Positions 23,413 to 34,520 of a DNA stretch of 64,000 nucleotides are shown one piece after another. This DNA is from Anaspis maculata (Eukaryota; Arthropoda; Insecta; Coleoptera; Scraptiidae), in assembly GCA_949128115.1 (NCBI GenBank), contig OX421966.1:31451042-31515041 (forward strand), given 5' to 3'. The first letter of the stretch is position 1. Each line of letters opens with the position of its first letter. The notes under the pieces are model-generated. The model did no database searches. It was not told where the DNA came from and was given only the letters and a program-made list of their open reading frames with translations. Made by a program: the position numbers and the translations under genes.

Positions 23413-24216
23413 GTCCCAGCTAAAACAATCCAGCGCGATTTTCTCATGAAATATCAAGGCAACAAGAAATATTTCTCAATTGGGGGGAAGGGACCTCTTA
23501 GCTTTCTTTTGAGGGGGCGTCGATGCTTGTAGGTGCTCTAGTTTCCAAGAAAATGCAATTTTAATCGGGCGAGTCACAAGAATTCGAAAATTCATGATCG
23601 ACAAAACAAGATACTTCAGATGAAAAAAATCCTCTTTCTCTAGGCTTTCCATTGATGTGTCGCCAATGTCTGTACCTGGCCCAGTAAGCCAGATATTCTG
23701 CCTCACAGTCCAGCAAACACAATAATCAGAATTATATGACGTCGCCGATCACACACACACACACTTGTTGACTTTAACACTAGTCGTTAGTCGGACTTTT
23801 TCACTCACCATACCTGGATTCACCATAGCGATGAATACTGGTTGATGTTAAAATCAACAAGTGTGTGATCGGTGACGTCATGATTCTGATTATTGTGTTT
23901 TGCTGAACTGTGAGGCAGAATATCTAACTTACTGGGCCAGGTACAGACATCGGCGACACATCAATGGAAAGCACAGAGAAAGAGGATTTTTCTTCCTCTA
24001 AAGTATTTTGTTTTGTCGGTCATGAATTTTCGAATTCTTGTGACTCGCCCGATTAAAACTGCATTTTCTTGGAAACTAGAGCAACTACAAGCATCGGCGC
24101 CCCCTTAAAAGAAGGCTAAAGGGTCAGGCTTCCCCCCAATTGAGAATTTGAAAAAGAATTTTTTTTGTGGTCTTGATATTTTCTGAGACAATCGCGCTGG
24201 GTTGTTTAGCTGGGAC
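23413..24216. repeat. Long hairpin, arms about 366/370 bp, loop 68 nt
   Basis: The left arm begins GTCCCAGCTAAAACAATCCA and the right arm ends with its near complement TGGGTTGTTTAGCTGGGAC. Inner ends CACTTGTTGACTTTAAC and GTTAAAATCAACAAGTG flank a 68-nt loop (23779-23846). Matching internal blocks include CATTGATGTGTCGCC with its partner and GACTCGCCCGATT. A (CA)n tract at 23749-23764 in the left arm is shorter in the right. No spanning reading frame is present. Confidence 0.9.
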
Positions 24217-24841
24217 ACCTGTATATCTGTTAAATACAATAGATCTCTCTGCAGTAACTACAGGTGTTCCGAACTGACCGTAAAAAAGTCCAGTTTAGGG
24301 CTTAGGCAAATGCTTCGATAGTGCCAGTATAATACATATTGGCGAAAAAAAACGTTTAATTTTCGCGACCCCCCCCCCCACTAATGGAAGGGAAAGTATA
24401 TTGTGATCGGTGCGAAAAAATTTTTTAGGTAACGACACGGATAATACCGGTTTTGAGGGCCCCCGAAACGATTAAGATCATTTTCAGAGTGATGTCTGCC
24501 TATATTAATTGTTACGAGCGGCGATTCTCGCGTGCATTCAAGAGCACACGCGATCTTTCTAGACGATTTAAATAACACGGGAGACTTCGATAGCCGAGTA
24601 GGGAAGATCAGCCGAATTGGCGGAGGTGCTGTCGCTCCGGAACACGCGGAGTGCACGCGAAAGGTGTAGGATTTTTCGGTAATCGCCGCGAAACCGTATG
24701 CCGGGTCATTGTAGAATTTGCTGGAAGACCAGTGGAAGATTCTAGAACAATAGTAGGAGCTATACAGGGTGGCTCAACGAGAACAGAACAGAAGGGTTTT
24801 TGGGCATTCCACCTCAGTTTTCTGAAAAAAACTCGGATAGG
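24217..24841. other. Unassigned, with a GC-richer island at 24520-24720
   Basis: An (C)10 tract lies at about 24369. The stretch 24520-24720 is richer in CG dinucleotides than its surroundings and is open in two frames, without any domain I recognise. An ACAGGGTGGCTC motif lies at about 24764, just before the hairpin element. Confidence 0.35.
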
Positions 24842-27350
24842 TCGATTTTTATACCGAGGGGGACATCTGCGTCTGAAACATACATTGGCGAATTTCTGTC
24901 TTTAGTCCCCTTACTTCCACCCACCCCGATATTGAAATTTAAAATGGCATCGCCTATTTTGCGATACATCAGATTGAAAAGAATCAAACTCTCTTTCTGA
25001 AAAAAATATTTTTTAAATTTTTAATTCCACCCCCTATTTTCTTAAAATTCTTTGAGTGCTCAGTTCCATATTCTTGACTTCTCAATTTTCTTCATTGCAG
25101 TCAACATCATCCTGCACAGCATCGAGAAAGAAAATTTTCTGTGGAAAAAGTGCCACCCAAATTCACCCCTCTGCTCCCCCTACCACAAATTCTAAACCAA
25201 AAATTACACTACCTACTTTGTGAAACATCAAATTGGAGATAATTGAATTCTCTTTCTGCGCAAAATTTTTTTTTAAATTTTCAAAAATCCTCTCATTCTC
25301 CTAAAATACTTCGAATGTTCAATTAATTGAGGGAGGAGTTGAAAATTAAAAAAAATGTTTTTGGGAGAAGAATTCAATTTCCTTTTATTTGATGTAGGTA
25401 TTACAAAGTAGGTGGTGTCTTGTTGAATTTTGAAGTTGGGGTGTGGGAGAGCAAAGGGGTGAATTTGGGTAGCACTTTTTCCACCGAAAATTTTCTTCTT
25501 TGATGCTATCTGGGATGACGCTGACTAAACTAAAGAAAATTGAGGGGTCGAGAATATGAAATGAGATACTTAGAGAATTTTAGGAAGTAGTGGACGTGGT
25601 AGCAAAAAACAAGTTGCAAATGAGGATAAAGGCAAACCACTTTGCAGGATCGTAGCTAAGACCAAAATGAACGATTCTACCCGCAGTGCTTTTTCTTTCG
25701 TCCCTTAGGATTTGAATGGCGGCCCTTTTTCAAAATGGCGGATTTTATCTAGGGGCAGAAGGTATCGAATAGCCTGGTGATGTCCAGCTTTCTTGAAATA
25801 TATGGAGCTATGTCTCGATCGGTTTCTGGGACATCAAACACTATTTAAAAAAATGGTGTAACATTGACATCTGTCGCAGGCACATTTGGTGGAGGCGCCA
25901 AAGTGAATTTAGTACGGTCATAAGCAAATCGCTGTAATATTTTTATTTTTCGACCGATTTCAACACAAGACATCTAATTTTGTAGAAAAGTAAGTTCTTC
26001 TTGTTATCTTATCTCTTCCATGGAAAAAAAACTTGAGGAACGTTGAAAAAAAAATTGAAGAATAATTTGAAAAAAAAGATTTTTCAATTTTTTTTATTTT
26101 CATGAAAATTGCCTTATTTGTAGATTTCGATGTGTCCTTTCTAAATTTGCACTTTTCCGATTTATATCTTCGCAGTGCGCACCGCCATCTTGAAAAAATG
26201 ATATCTGAAAAGAAGTTTTTGACAATATCTAAATAAAGTACATTCAATTCTCCACGATTTGACACCTGAACCATCCCTGTGCAACTCGGGGTTCTTGAGC
26301 TAGAGCTTCCGGAAGTATCAATTTTCGGTGTTAAATAGTGACCGCGCCTACCGAATTTCACCACTGGATCACCACCATGTCTTAATCAAGTTACCCATCA
26401 ATAACGCGTCGTCATTCATCATAAATCATGAACATTGGTGGACCTGGCACAGCCCCAAGAGGTGATTTTTAATTATTTTGGAACCGAAAATTGATACTTC
26501 CAGAAGGTCTAGCTCAAGAACCGCGGGTCGCACAGAGCTGGTTCAGATGTCAAACTGTGGAGGATTGAATGTGCTCTCATATGTATATAAACATTTTAAT
26601 GTCACAAGGGCCAAACGCCAAATATTGTCAAAAACTTCTTTTCAGACATAATTTTTTCAATATGGCGGCGCGTGCGGCAAAGATAGAAATCGGAAAAGTG
26701 CAAATTCAGAAAGGGCACATCAAAATCTACAAATAAAGCCATTTTCATGAAAATAAAAAATTGAAAAAATCTTTTTTTTTTCAAATCATCTTTCAATTTT
26801 TTATTTAATATCCCTCAATGTCTTTTTTTATAGAAGGTACAAGGTAACAAGAAAAAATCACTTTTCTACATAATGCGGTGTCTTGTGTTGAAATCGGTTG
26901 AAAAATAAAAATGTTACAGCAATTTTCTTATGACAGTACTAAATTCCGTCTGGCGCCTCCACCAAATTTGCCTGCGGTAGATGGCAATGTTCCACCATTT
27001 TTTTAAACAGTGTTTGATGTCCCAGAAACCGATTGAGACATAGCCCCATATATTTCTACTGAGCTGGACATCACTAGGCTATTCGATACCTTCTGCCCCT
27101 AGATAATATCCGCCATTTTGAAAAAGGGGCGCTATTCAAATCCTAAGGGACGGGAAGAAAAGCACTGCGGGTCAAATAGTTTATTTAGGTCTCAGTTGTG
27201 ACCCTGCAAAGTGGTTTGCCTTTATCATCATTTGCAATTTATATTCCCTATTTCGGTTGTACCACGTACACTAAAAAACATTTTTTCAGAAAGAGAATTT
27301 AATTTTCTTCAATGTGATGTATCGCAAGATGGGTGGTGGCATTTTTGTTC
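24842..27350. mobile_element. Palindromic element family F1, copy A, split by a nested hairpin
   Basis: Left part 24842-25595 matches 41669-42440 of copy B (GAGGGGGACATCTG, GCGATACATCA, AGCACTTTTTCCACCGAAAA). Its own fold centre lies near 25330. The right arm is interrupted at 25595 by another hairpin (25596-27265). It resumes at 27266 with AAAAAACATTTTTTCAGAAA, complementary to TTTCTGAAAAAAATATTTTT at 24995. It ends truncated near 27350. Removing the insert restores colinearity with copy B, apart from small deletions. Confidence 0.8.
25596..27265. mobile_element. Palindromic element family F2, 1.67 kb, nested in F1
   Basis: Ends GTGGTAGCAAAAAACAAGTT and, inverted, GTGGTACAACCGAAATAGGG; a shared GATAAAGGCAAACCAC block lies just inside. 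Arms of about 730-780 bp (to about 26329 and from about 26482) flank a loop of about 150 nt. Paired blocks include GGTTTCTGGGACATCAAACA, ACCGATTTCAACACAAGACA and CGGAAGTATCAATTTTCGGT. Frames at 25960-26364 and 26602-26796 (minus) are Lys/Phe-rich low-complexity by-products. Confidence 0.85.
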
Positions 27351-27578
27351 GTCAATATCCCAATTATTCAAAGTCTTCCCTTTCCGAAGGGACGCTTAGA
27401 TCAAAATCTTACTGACGTCTCTGGATACCGCCGGGAAAGTTTTGTGTCGCCCACAACAGATTGTTTTTTGTATGAATAAAATAATGAACGTTTACGCTAA
27501 AATGTAACATTTTAAAACTCATCTATAAGTAACAAAACAAAATCAAAATTGGAAGAAATAACAAGAAAACAATAATCA

Positions 27579-28727
27579 TTATTCCTCTGTGGTGCTGATG
27601 TCCGCCGAGGAAATATCGCTAATCTCTTCATGGTCTTCTCTAAAATCGTCACCTAAAAACTCAAAATTAATATCAAACAGTCATTTTAATAATCAGAAGA
27701 AATTACTGTTGATTGTATTATGATTAGAATACTTCTGAAGCTCATCCATCAAATCTTCTTCACTGTAGGCACCGCTCATTTCTTCATCTTCTCTGACCAC
27801 AACTTCTTCTTCATCCCTCATTTCCCTTTTCTTGGCTAGCAGCTCGGGATTTTCAAACAAATTCTTCAAATCGTCCACTTTACTGCTTCGCCTTTCTATG
27901 TGGATGACACTGGGAGGTGTGTTCAGACTTTTGCTTCTTTGAATCGAGGCATTGTGCACAATTCTATTGGTGTGGAAAAAGTCGCCGTCCACGATATATT
28001 GCTTGTCGTCCTCTCCGCCTAGAGCTCCCAAACCATTCCTTGCTTCCAGCTGACTTTGATCGTAGGGTATGTACCTGAAGTCGGAGCTTTTTCCGTTGAA
28101 CGTCAAGTACCTTTTGGGTTTTTTGTCCTGGACCAGCGCCACTAGGCCTTTGTCACTTTCAGCTGACTTCTTCTCGAACAGACTCCTCAGTCGTCTGACT
28201 GACGGGATTTCTCCTTCGCTAGTGTTGGGAAAGTCATCGATTGTGGGTTTAGCAACAGGAATCGTCAACTGCTTGATGTCATCTTTCTTGATGCTTGCTA
28301 TCGGTAGCTGGGAGTTCAGGAGCCGGTTCAAATTTTTGATCATCTCTATCAGTTCTTTCTTCTTATTAACGATGCTTTCTTCGGAGCTATCCACAGTTAC
28401 TATGTCACCTAGGAAAGTCAAGAGCTCGTTCTGATAGTGGATGTGGCGCTCTTTCGAGTACGATTCGTACTGTTCCAATTCAAATTGCAGCTCAATCAAG
28501 TTCTGTTCAACTTTGAAGAGCTCTGGTGAGGCCAGCGAAGGTGTCGATACGGTTTTCTTTATCTCCACCGCTGGTTGCTGATGATTTTGACGCTCCACAG
28601 GTTTGTCCAAGTTGTTTAAAGATTTGGTTCGTTTGATGGACTTGGCGGGTGGATCGTTTTCTCCGGTTTGGTTCTCGAATATTGATATGATGTTGCGAAC
28701 GTTGATGATTGGAACTGGGGAGCTCAT
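27579..28727 (-). CDS. Uncharacterised protein with repeated VxxLxxLFE motif, two exons
   Basis: I do not recognise this gene. The main exon is 27707-28727; a GTAATT donor joins it to a 74-bp exon at 27579-27652 after a TTTTTAG acceptor. This keeps frame and gives a 364-aa protein with an acidic C-terminus (ending STTEE). The alternative, reading through the donor, would add only NFF. The motif V-x-x-[IL]-x-x-[IL]-F-E-[NK] occurs three times: residues 10-19, 177-186 and 284-293. A second short motif, [RK]-[ST]-K-S-L-N, occurs at 34-39 and 264-269. Residues 70-140 are charged and heptad-like, probably coiled coil. Residues 301-330 are very acidic. There is no signal peptide or membrane segment. 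It may be a cytoplasmic scaffold binding one partner repeatedly; that is inference. Confidence 0.85.
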
Positions 28728-29176
28728 ATTTGCGTAGCTAGAATATAATGTTGATAATGATCTGTGATGGTTTGCATGAAAATTGTGCAGAAATTTCTTA
28801 CCGAGTTATGCAATATGGTGCAGGAGATGTGCGACTTAGCCCTTATGATTACACATTGTGATAAGTTATCAATAATTTGATTCGATAAACAAGTTGAATT
28901 GTGTGATAACGTATTAGGTAGAGATTATAGTAGAGATGAAACGTGGAATAATTGTTATCTAAGAATATATAATATGATGTCGCAAGCATTTTCTAGAAAA
29001 AAATTACCTAATAACTTTTTTGAGAGACTCACCTGATAGGTACATACTATTATTATTATTATTTAGTACAGGGAAGATTGGAAAAAATCGTCAAGACTTT
29101 TAAAAATATGAACGTCCTGAAAATTTGATATTTTTATAGAATTGAGTGCCCGAATCTGTACTCTGATCGTAGCACC
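28728..29176 (-). other. Upstream region of the VxxLxxLFE gene
   Basis: On the minus strand an acceptor-like TATTCTAG lies about 10 bp before the start codon, suggesting an upstream non-coding exon. A short (TTA)n tract lies at about 29048-29065. Nothing else is recognisable. Confidence 0.4.
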
Positions 29177-30280
29177 ATGCCGAACAATGAATATTATGTT
29201 CGATATGGGCGTTACCATGAGGAGGCCGTAGCGTGTAGTTGGCCGCTCCAGTCTGGTGATAGCTTGACTGCAGCGTATGTGACTTCAGCAACGCTGGCAG
29301 CTGCCAAGAGTTGGATGGGAGACGGGGGCGTCTTTCGTCTGATTCGAAGCCGGTCTGAAACTCCTCCTCGGGTGGTCTTAGGCAAAGTCTCCGAGTATAC
29401 AGGGGCGTGCTGGGACCCTTAAGAGGGCCTGGGCAAATTCATGGCAAAAGGCCCTTTTCCCCCCTCGACTGGAGTTGCCAGTTTTAAACAAACCTAAATC
29501 AGGACAGGGAATTTCTGAATAATAAAAGTGAAAAGATTACCTACACCAATTTTTCTAAGTGCAAGCGGAGCGAGCTAAACGGCGCCGCAGGCGAAATTTT
29601 TTTAATAATAACGCTAATAATAATAATACCGAAAGCAAATTTCAAAGAAGTACTATTTTTCCCTATTTTCATTTCCTATTTTTTTTTTAATTTAACATTA
29701 AACAAATCGAAACAACTACTTAGGCTGGTCCCAAACAGAAAAAAAACACTGCATCATTAGACAATCTCCATTTCTCACCGTTGTTATTTGTTATCCCGTT
29801 CGAAATTGAAGTTGTCATATCAAAATTTCACTAATCAAAATCTCAGTCAGAGATCTCACTCGCAAAAGGAATATTAGGATACACGATTCTGCATTCTGCA
29901 AATCATCTTGCAGGGTGCAGCTGACCTCTTTCTCATTTCTTGACTCTAATTGACTCAATAGTCAATTTTATGCTTCAGAAAAAATTTGTCCAATTTTTGA
30001 AAAATTCAAAAATATATTTAAAAAAAACCGACAAGAATGGCCCCTTGAGGCCCTACGGCTGAGAGTTTACCGGGAAATGCCCGGCTGCCTCGGGCCAGCA
30101 TGCGCCTGCGAGTATACATGCCTCCAGCCTGCGGTACGGCAATGTGTAGAGCAAAGCCGGCAGCGTAGTCGGGAGGCTGACGAAGTCAGGAACACCGGCG
30201 CAAGGGAGCGTGGATATATCGGACATCCGCACCTGCGGTTCGGGGGTGGAAAAGCTAAGTTATTACTGAGTTTAAAATAA
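29177..30280 (+). pseudogene. GC-richer open frame interrupted by a hAT-like insertion
   Basis: The frame starting MPNNEYYVRYGRYHEEAV at 29177 runs to the insertion at 29400. The frame ending GGGKAKLLLSLK at 30280 continues on the other side. Removing the insertion and one 8-bp duplicate (717 bases, a multiple of three) joins the two frames without a stop, giving about 128 codons. The composition is distinctly GC-richer than the flanks. No known domain is seen. It could be a broken gene, or a non-coding GC-rich 5' region of the neighbouring minus-strand gene that happens to be open. Confidence 0.4.
29400..30108. mobile_element. Non-autonomous hAT-like element, 709 bp, 8-bp target duplication
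   Basis: CGAGTATA occurs at 29392-29399 and again at 30109-30116, directly flanking the element. The ends are CAGGGGCGTGCTGGGACC and, inverted, CAGGCGCATGCTGGCCCG. An 8-bp duplication with CAGGG-type termini is the hallmark of hAT transposons. The interior is AT-rich and encodes nothing. Confidence 0.88.
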
Positions 30281-30633
30281 TCAATTATTCTTCCTCACCA
30301 AAGAGCACCTAATACGAAATAGAATTTTTTTAAGGTCAGCTTTTTTTGGCACCTGTCGTGGAAGAAGTATAGCAAGCAGAGACTATAAGCAGAGTATGAG
30401 TAGCTTCTTCATCATATTTTGGACCCCAGGAAACGTAGAATATTTACCTAAAGAACGAAGAGTAAATAAATATGAACAATAATAATTTTCAGTATAATAA
30501 TGCATACCAGTTTCTTGAAGTCTTTTTTTTTGTAAGATGTTTTAATTTCAGAAGTACCTATAAACATCGAATGATCTGATTATTATTCATGAACCATTTA
30601 GTGCGGGCGCTAAGAGCCAAAATCGGGATGAAC
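30281..30633. other. Intergenic, no feature seen
   Basis: AT-rich sequence between the interrupted open frame and the next hairpin. Nothing supportable. Confidence 0.4.
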
Positions 30634-32008
30634 CTTGCAAATGTTGATGAAAGCATGAAATTCTGTACACATACTCAGAGTGAGCACCTCTTCCAGATAA
30701 GAGGTGGAGCCACACCGAATTTTCATCGGAAGGGGGCTCGTGGGGCTCTTGAAAGTTCAAGTTGCTAGGACTCTCACCAAACCGCTTATCAGTTCGTTTC
30801 AATGATCAAAAAGGAAACTTATGAATATATTGTAAACATTGACGGCGTTTATCGCCTTGTCCCGGGAATTTTCCATCATGAAAAAAAATAAGCTCTTCGG
30901 CAGATCACAAAAATAGGCTTTATTTTATTTTCACCTACAAAGAATTGATAAGGAGATGTGGAACACGTTGATTCCCACAAATTCGTATCCTCTGAATGCG
31001 TTCGTGGAGTCAAAATTTTGATTGTGTATCTTCTTGAAGAGGGGCATTCCAAAGAGTGAGCTATTTTCAACACCAAGTTCAAACAGAATTTTTTAAATGT
31101 TCTGAATCGGAATTACTGAATTCCTCCCAGCAAAACATACCCTGAACCGTTCTTTGGAAGTACCGCGTCTGATTGAACGTGGAGTAAGTTGTGAAACACC
31201 ATCAGAATTTTTCTTCTGTGATGCTGCGCTCCACTCTCGACCGGGAGAATTAGGTTCCTACATAGCATGCGTGGAGTGTATACACGTTATTTCAATATTA
31301 TGACACAATTTCAATCATGAAAAATTTGACTGAACCGAGAAAATACCTTGCATCGTGTATACACTCCGCGCATGCTGTGTAGGAACCGAATTGCTCCGGT
31401 CGAGAGTGAAGCGCAGCATCACAGAAGAAAAATTCTGATGGTGTTTCAGGATTTACTCAAACGTTCAATCGCACGTGGTACTTCCAAAGAACGGTTTAGG
31501 GTATGTTTTGCTGGGAGGAATTCAGTAATCTCGATCCAGAACATTGAAAAAATTTTGTTTGAACTTAGTGTTGAAAATAGCTTACTCTTTGGAATGCCCC
31601 TCTTCAAGAACATACACCATCAAAATTTTGACTCCACGAACGAATTCAGAGGATACGAATTTGTGGGAATCAACGTGTTCCACATCTCCCTATCAATTCT
31701 TTGGAGGTGAAAATAAAATAAAACCAATTTGTGTGATCTGCCGAAGAACTTATTTTTTTCATGATGAAAAATTCCCGGGACAAGGCGATAAACGTCGTCA
31801 ATGTTTACGATATATTCATAAGTTTCCTTTTCAATTGATAAAACAAACTGATAAGCGGTTTGTTGGGAGTCCTAGCACCTTGAACTTTCAGGAGCCCCCC
31901 GAGCCCCCTTCCGGTAAAAATTCGGCGTGGCTCCACCTCTTATTTAGAAGAGGTGCTCATTCTGGGTATGTGTACCGTATTTCATGCTTTCATCACCATT
32001 TGCAAGAC
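30634..32008. repeat. Long hairpin, arms about 653 bp, loop 67 nt
   Basis: The outer ends CTTGCAAATG and CATTTGCAAG pair. The inner ends GTGGAGTGTATACACG (to 31286) and CGTGTATACACTCC (from 31354) flank a 67-nt loop. Blocks such as CCTTGTCCCGGGAATTTTCC, CATAGCATGCGTGGAG and CACCATCAGAATTTTTCTTC have complements at the mirrored distances. A plus frame at 31544-32101 (185 codons) and the minus frame 30876-31082 are mirror images of the same arm sequence. They show no domain I recognise, and the matching frame in the left arm is broken. Confidence 0.92.
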
Positions 32009-32636
32009 CAGTTGCTGGTCAGCAACTGTGAACGACGGTGGATTTGGCCGCTTTTGTTTCTTTGGGACCTTTCGTACAAAGGTATTTCAAACAAGAAATA
32101 GATCGTGATGATTGCGGAGATGGCGGGAACAACGCTAATGAGGAGAGCTCGAGATTAATAGTCCGTAATCTGTCCGTATTAAGAAAAGTTCTTTCGTTTC
32201 AAACTATCTTAAAGGGGAAACTTCCGGTATGGGAAAAATTCTCGCGTGATCACCCTGTATGTGTACCTATCAAAAATTCAAAAACACATACTTATATTGT
32301 TTTTTTTTTTTAACTTAAAGAAAACGTATTGGCTCTAGAGGACACATTACGTCCTGACAGGTCTGACAAACAGGAATCCGAGATATTATCTGATATACTA
32401 AAATACGCACTGATCACTGATGCAATAAATTTACTTTATAAAAACTATTCATAGTGAGTAGAGTACTGGTAGGAAAATTGAATAGGTACCTACCGCTTTA
32501 CATTTTTCACTATTTTTGTTATCAATATGTAAAACGTATTAATAAAATAGATCATTGCAGATGTATAGACTCTACATGAACTTCGACATGAACTTGTCTT
32601 TAGCTTATTATTAATAGGAGTCTTTGACAAAATTAG
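32009..32636. other. Intergenic, no gene seen
   Basis: Contains a CACCCTGTATG motif at about 32259. No coding or RNA feature is supportable. Confidence 0.4.
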
Positions 32637-33475
32637 CGGAGTCGAGTAAAGTGCGATTTATAACTCGATTTTAATTTTAGTCGCAATTTTAATCGCAATT
32701 TTAACGAACTTCAAAGATACGATTTCATCTATACCTTTTATAACCCGATTTCAATCGCAAGCCGCAATCGCAACGATTTTAAGGATTTTAAGAAGTTGGC
32801 CAATATCCAACTCTTGTGATCCGATCCTTACGATCGACCAATGAAATTCAAGAGAATATCAAGATTAGCGAAAATGAACACAGCAGTCTTCTTGATTAGC
32901 AGTGTTGTTAGTGGATTTTCTGGGGACTTTTAAGGTGCGTTCAGTCAGCTTATTTAGCCGCAAGTTTTAATTTTAGCCGTAAGCGCTGCATCGCTTATTG
33001 GCTGTTCTGAGGAGGCTGGTTCATAAGAGCCAATGGGGGTCGCTGCGCTTGCGACTAAAATTAAAACTTGCGGCTAAATAAGCTGACTGAACACACCTTT
33101 AGAGACAAGCTGACGGGTGAGTAGTGGCGCAACTAAGGGGAGGTCAGCTGGGTACCCGCACCCACCTGTACAAATATTTGACCGCAACGGTGCCTTTTCA
33201 ACGTTCACAATTCACACGAACATTCATTGATTATGCTCATTTTCCCGAAAAATGTTCACTTGCGGCGCCTTCTTGGTCTGTATAGGTGCCTGTTTGTTCA
33301 AATGGGCTAGTTACGCCACTGCACTGCACCCTAGGTTTCCTCCCTCCATCAGCCTTGCTTGCGATCGAGTTATAAATTGGCGAGGTGAATATGCTTACGA
33401 TCGATCCGACTAAAATTGCGATTAAAATTGCGACTTAAATTAAAATCGAGTTATGAATCGCACTTAAGTGAGTCG
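32637..33475. mobile_element. Terminal-inverted-repeat element, about 840 bp, carrying a nested MITE
   Basis: Arms of about 70 bp: GTGCGATTTATAACTCGATT, then TAATTTTAGTCGCAATTTTA, on the left, with their complements at 33405-33470 on the right. Further AATCGCAA-rich internal repeats are present. It contains MITE K copy 1 at 32932-33099 and no coding sequence. Confidence 0.75.
32932..33099. mobile_element. MITE family K, copy 1 (168 bp)
   Basis: Perfectly recognisable palindromic ends: AAGGTGCGTTCAGTCAGCTT, TATTTAGCCGCAAGTTTTAA, and their complements at the right end. The centre reads TTGGCTGTTCTGAGGAGGCT. Copy 2 at 34332-34499 has the same length. Confidence 0.9.
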
Positions 33476-33510
33476 GCAGAATAGTAAATCATAAAACAGT
33501 AATCTGCATA

Positions 33511-33747
33511 CCACGGGTTCCACCAAAAAATTTAAGAGCGGTTTAAGCTAAACCGAGATTAAACGGACATTTTTCTGGTCAATGTTGGTAGATTCATTTT
33601 GGAAAATACGTTAAATCGCAAGTATACCACCCTTTGGTTAATTACTCAGCGTGAAACTTGAATTTACATTGATCATTTGGCCAGAATCCATCGAAATAAA
33701 TCTCGAGTTAGCTATCAGCTGGTTAAATATTTTGGTGGAACCCACGG
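33511..33747. mobile_element. MITE, 237 bp
   Basis: Left end CCACGGGTTCCACCAAAAAA and right end TTTTGGTGGAACCCACGG are inverted repeats. Weaker pairing continues inward (TTAAACGG, CTGGTCAATG). Both sides read ATA, suggesting a short TA-type target duplication. Confidence 0.75.
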
Positions 33748-34331
33748 ATAGATGCGCAGGTATACTCTATACACTGATAGAAAGGATCACCAGATTCCTC
33801 CGCTTGAAAAGTAGTCCCGAGCGTTACCCGTGAAATTTAAAATTCCAGTTAGAAAGAGGTGCTTATTTCCGCTAATCACAGCTAAGTGCTATGGTAATTT
33901 TAAATAACACCAGTTTAATACCAATTTTAATGAATGAGAAAATATTTTTTTTGAATGAAGCTGATTTTATTACACACCACTCACAACAGCCGAGCCGACT
34001 AAAAATAACAAACATCATAGAGAAATGGAGGTTAGAAATCCTACGTTAAGTGTCAAACCCGCTGAATGTAATGCCATTGGCTTGGCGTAGGAATAATTTG
34101 CCCGGGTAAGACTACCAACCGAACAAAACTAATATTAACTCCAAACGCGCCTATGTTGTTACAGTCTTTGGTGCTTTTGTTTGCTATAGGTTACATCACT
34201 GAAATTCAAAAAAGTCCGTTCTATCGGTGTACAGACTATAGGCAGATATACCTACGGAATTTCGGACAAGTGGTGCAGGCCGCTGATAGGTATACCCGTG
34301 TATAATGCCAGTGTAAGCACAAAGTAGCCCA
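33748..34331. other. Intergenic, no gene seen
   Basis: No coding or RNA feature could be supported between the two MITEs. Confidence 0.4.
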
Positions 34332-34520
34332 AAGGTGCGTTCAGTCAGCTTATTTAGCCGCAAGTTTTAATTTTAGTCATAAGCGCAGCATCGCTTATTG
34401 GCTGTTCTGAGGAGGCTGGTTCATGACAGCCAATGAGCATCGCTGCGCTTACGACTAAAACTAAAACTTGCGGCTAAATAAGCTGACTGAACGCACCTTA
34501 AGCTGACTGAACGCACCTTA
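34332..34520. mobile_element. MITE family K, copy 2 (168 bp) with a duplicated right end
   Basis: 34332-34499 is a second copy of the element at 32932-33099. Immediately after it, AGCTGACTGAACGCACCTTA (34481-34500) is repeated exactly at 34501-34520, so the last 20 bp of the right terminus are doubled. Confidence 0.9.

Noticed and set aside
31544..32101. 185-codon open frame
   Set aside because: It lies in one arm of a hairpin, has no recognisable domain, and its mirror frame in the other arm is broken. Not called as a gene.
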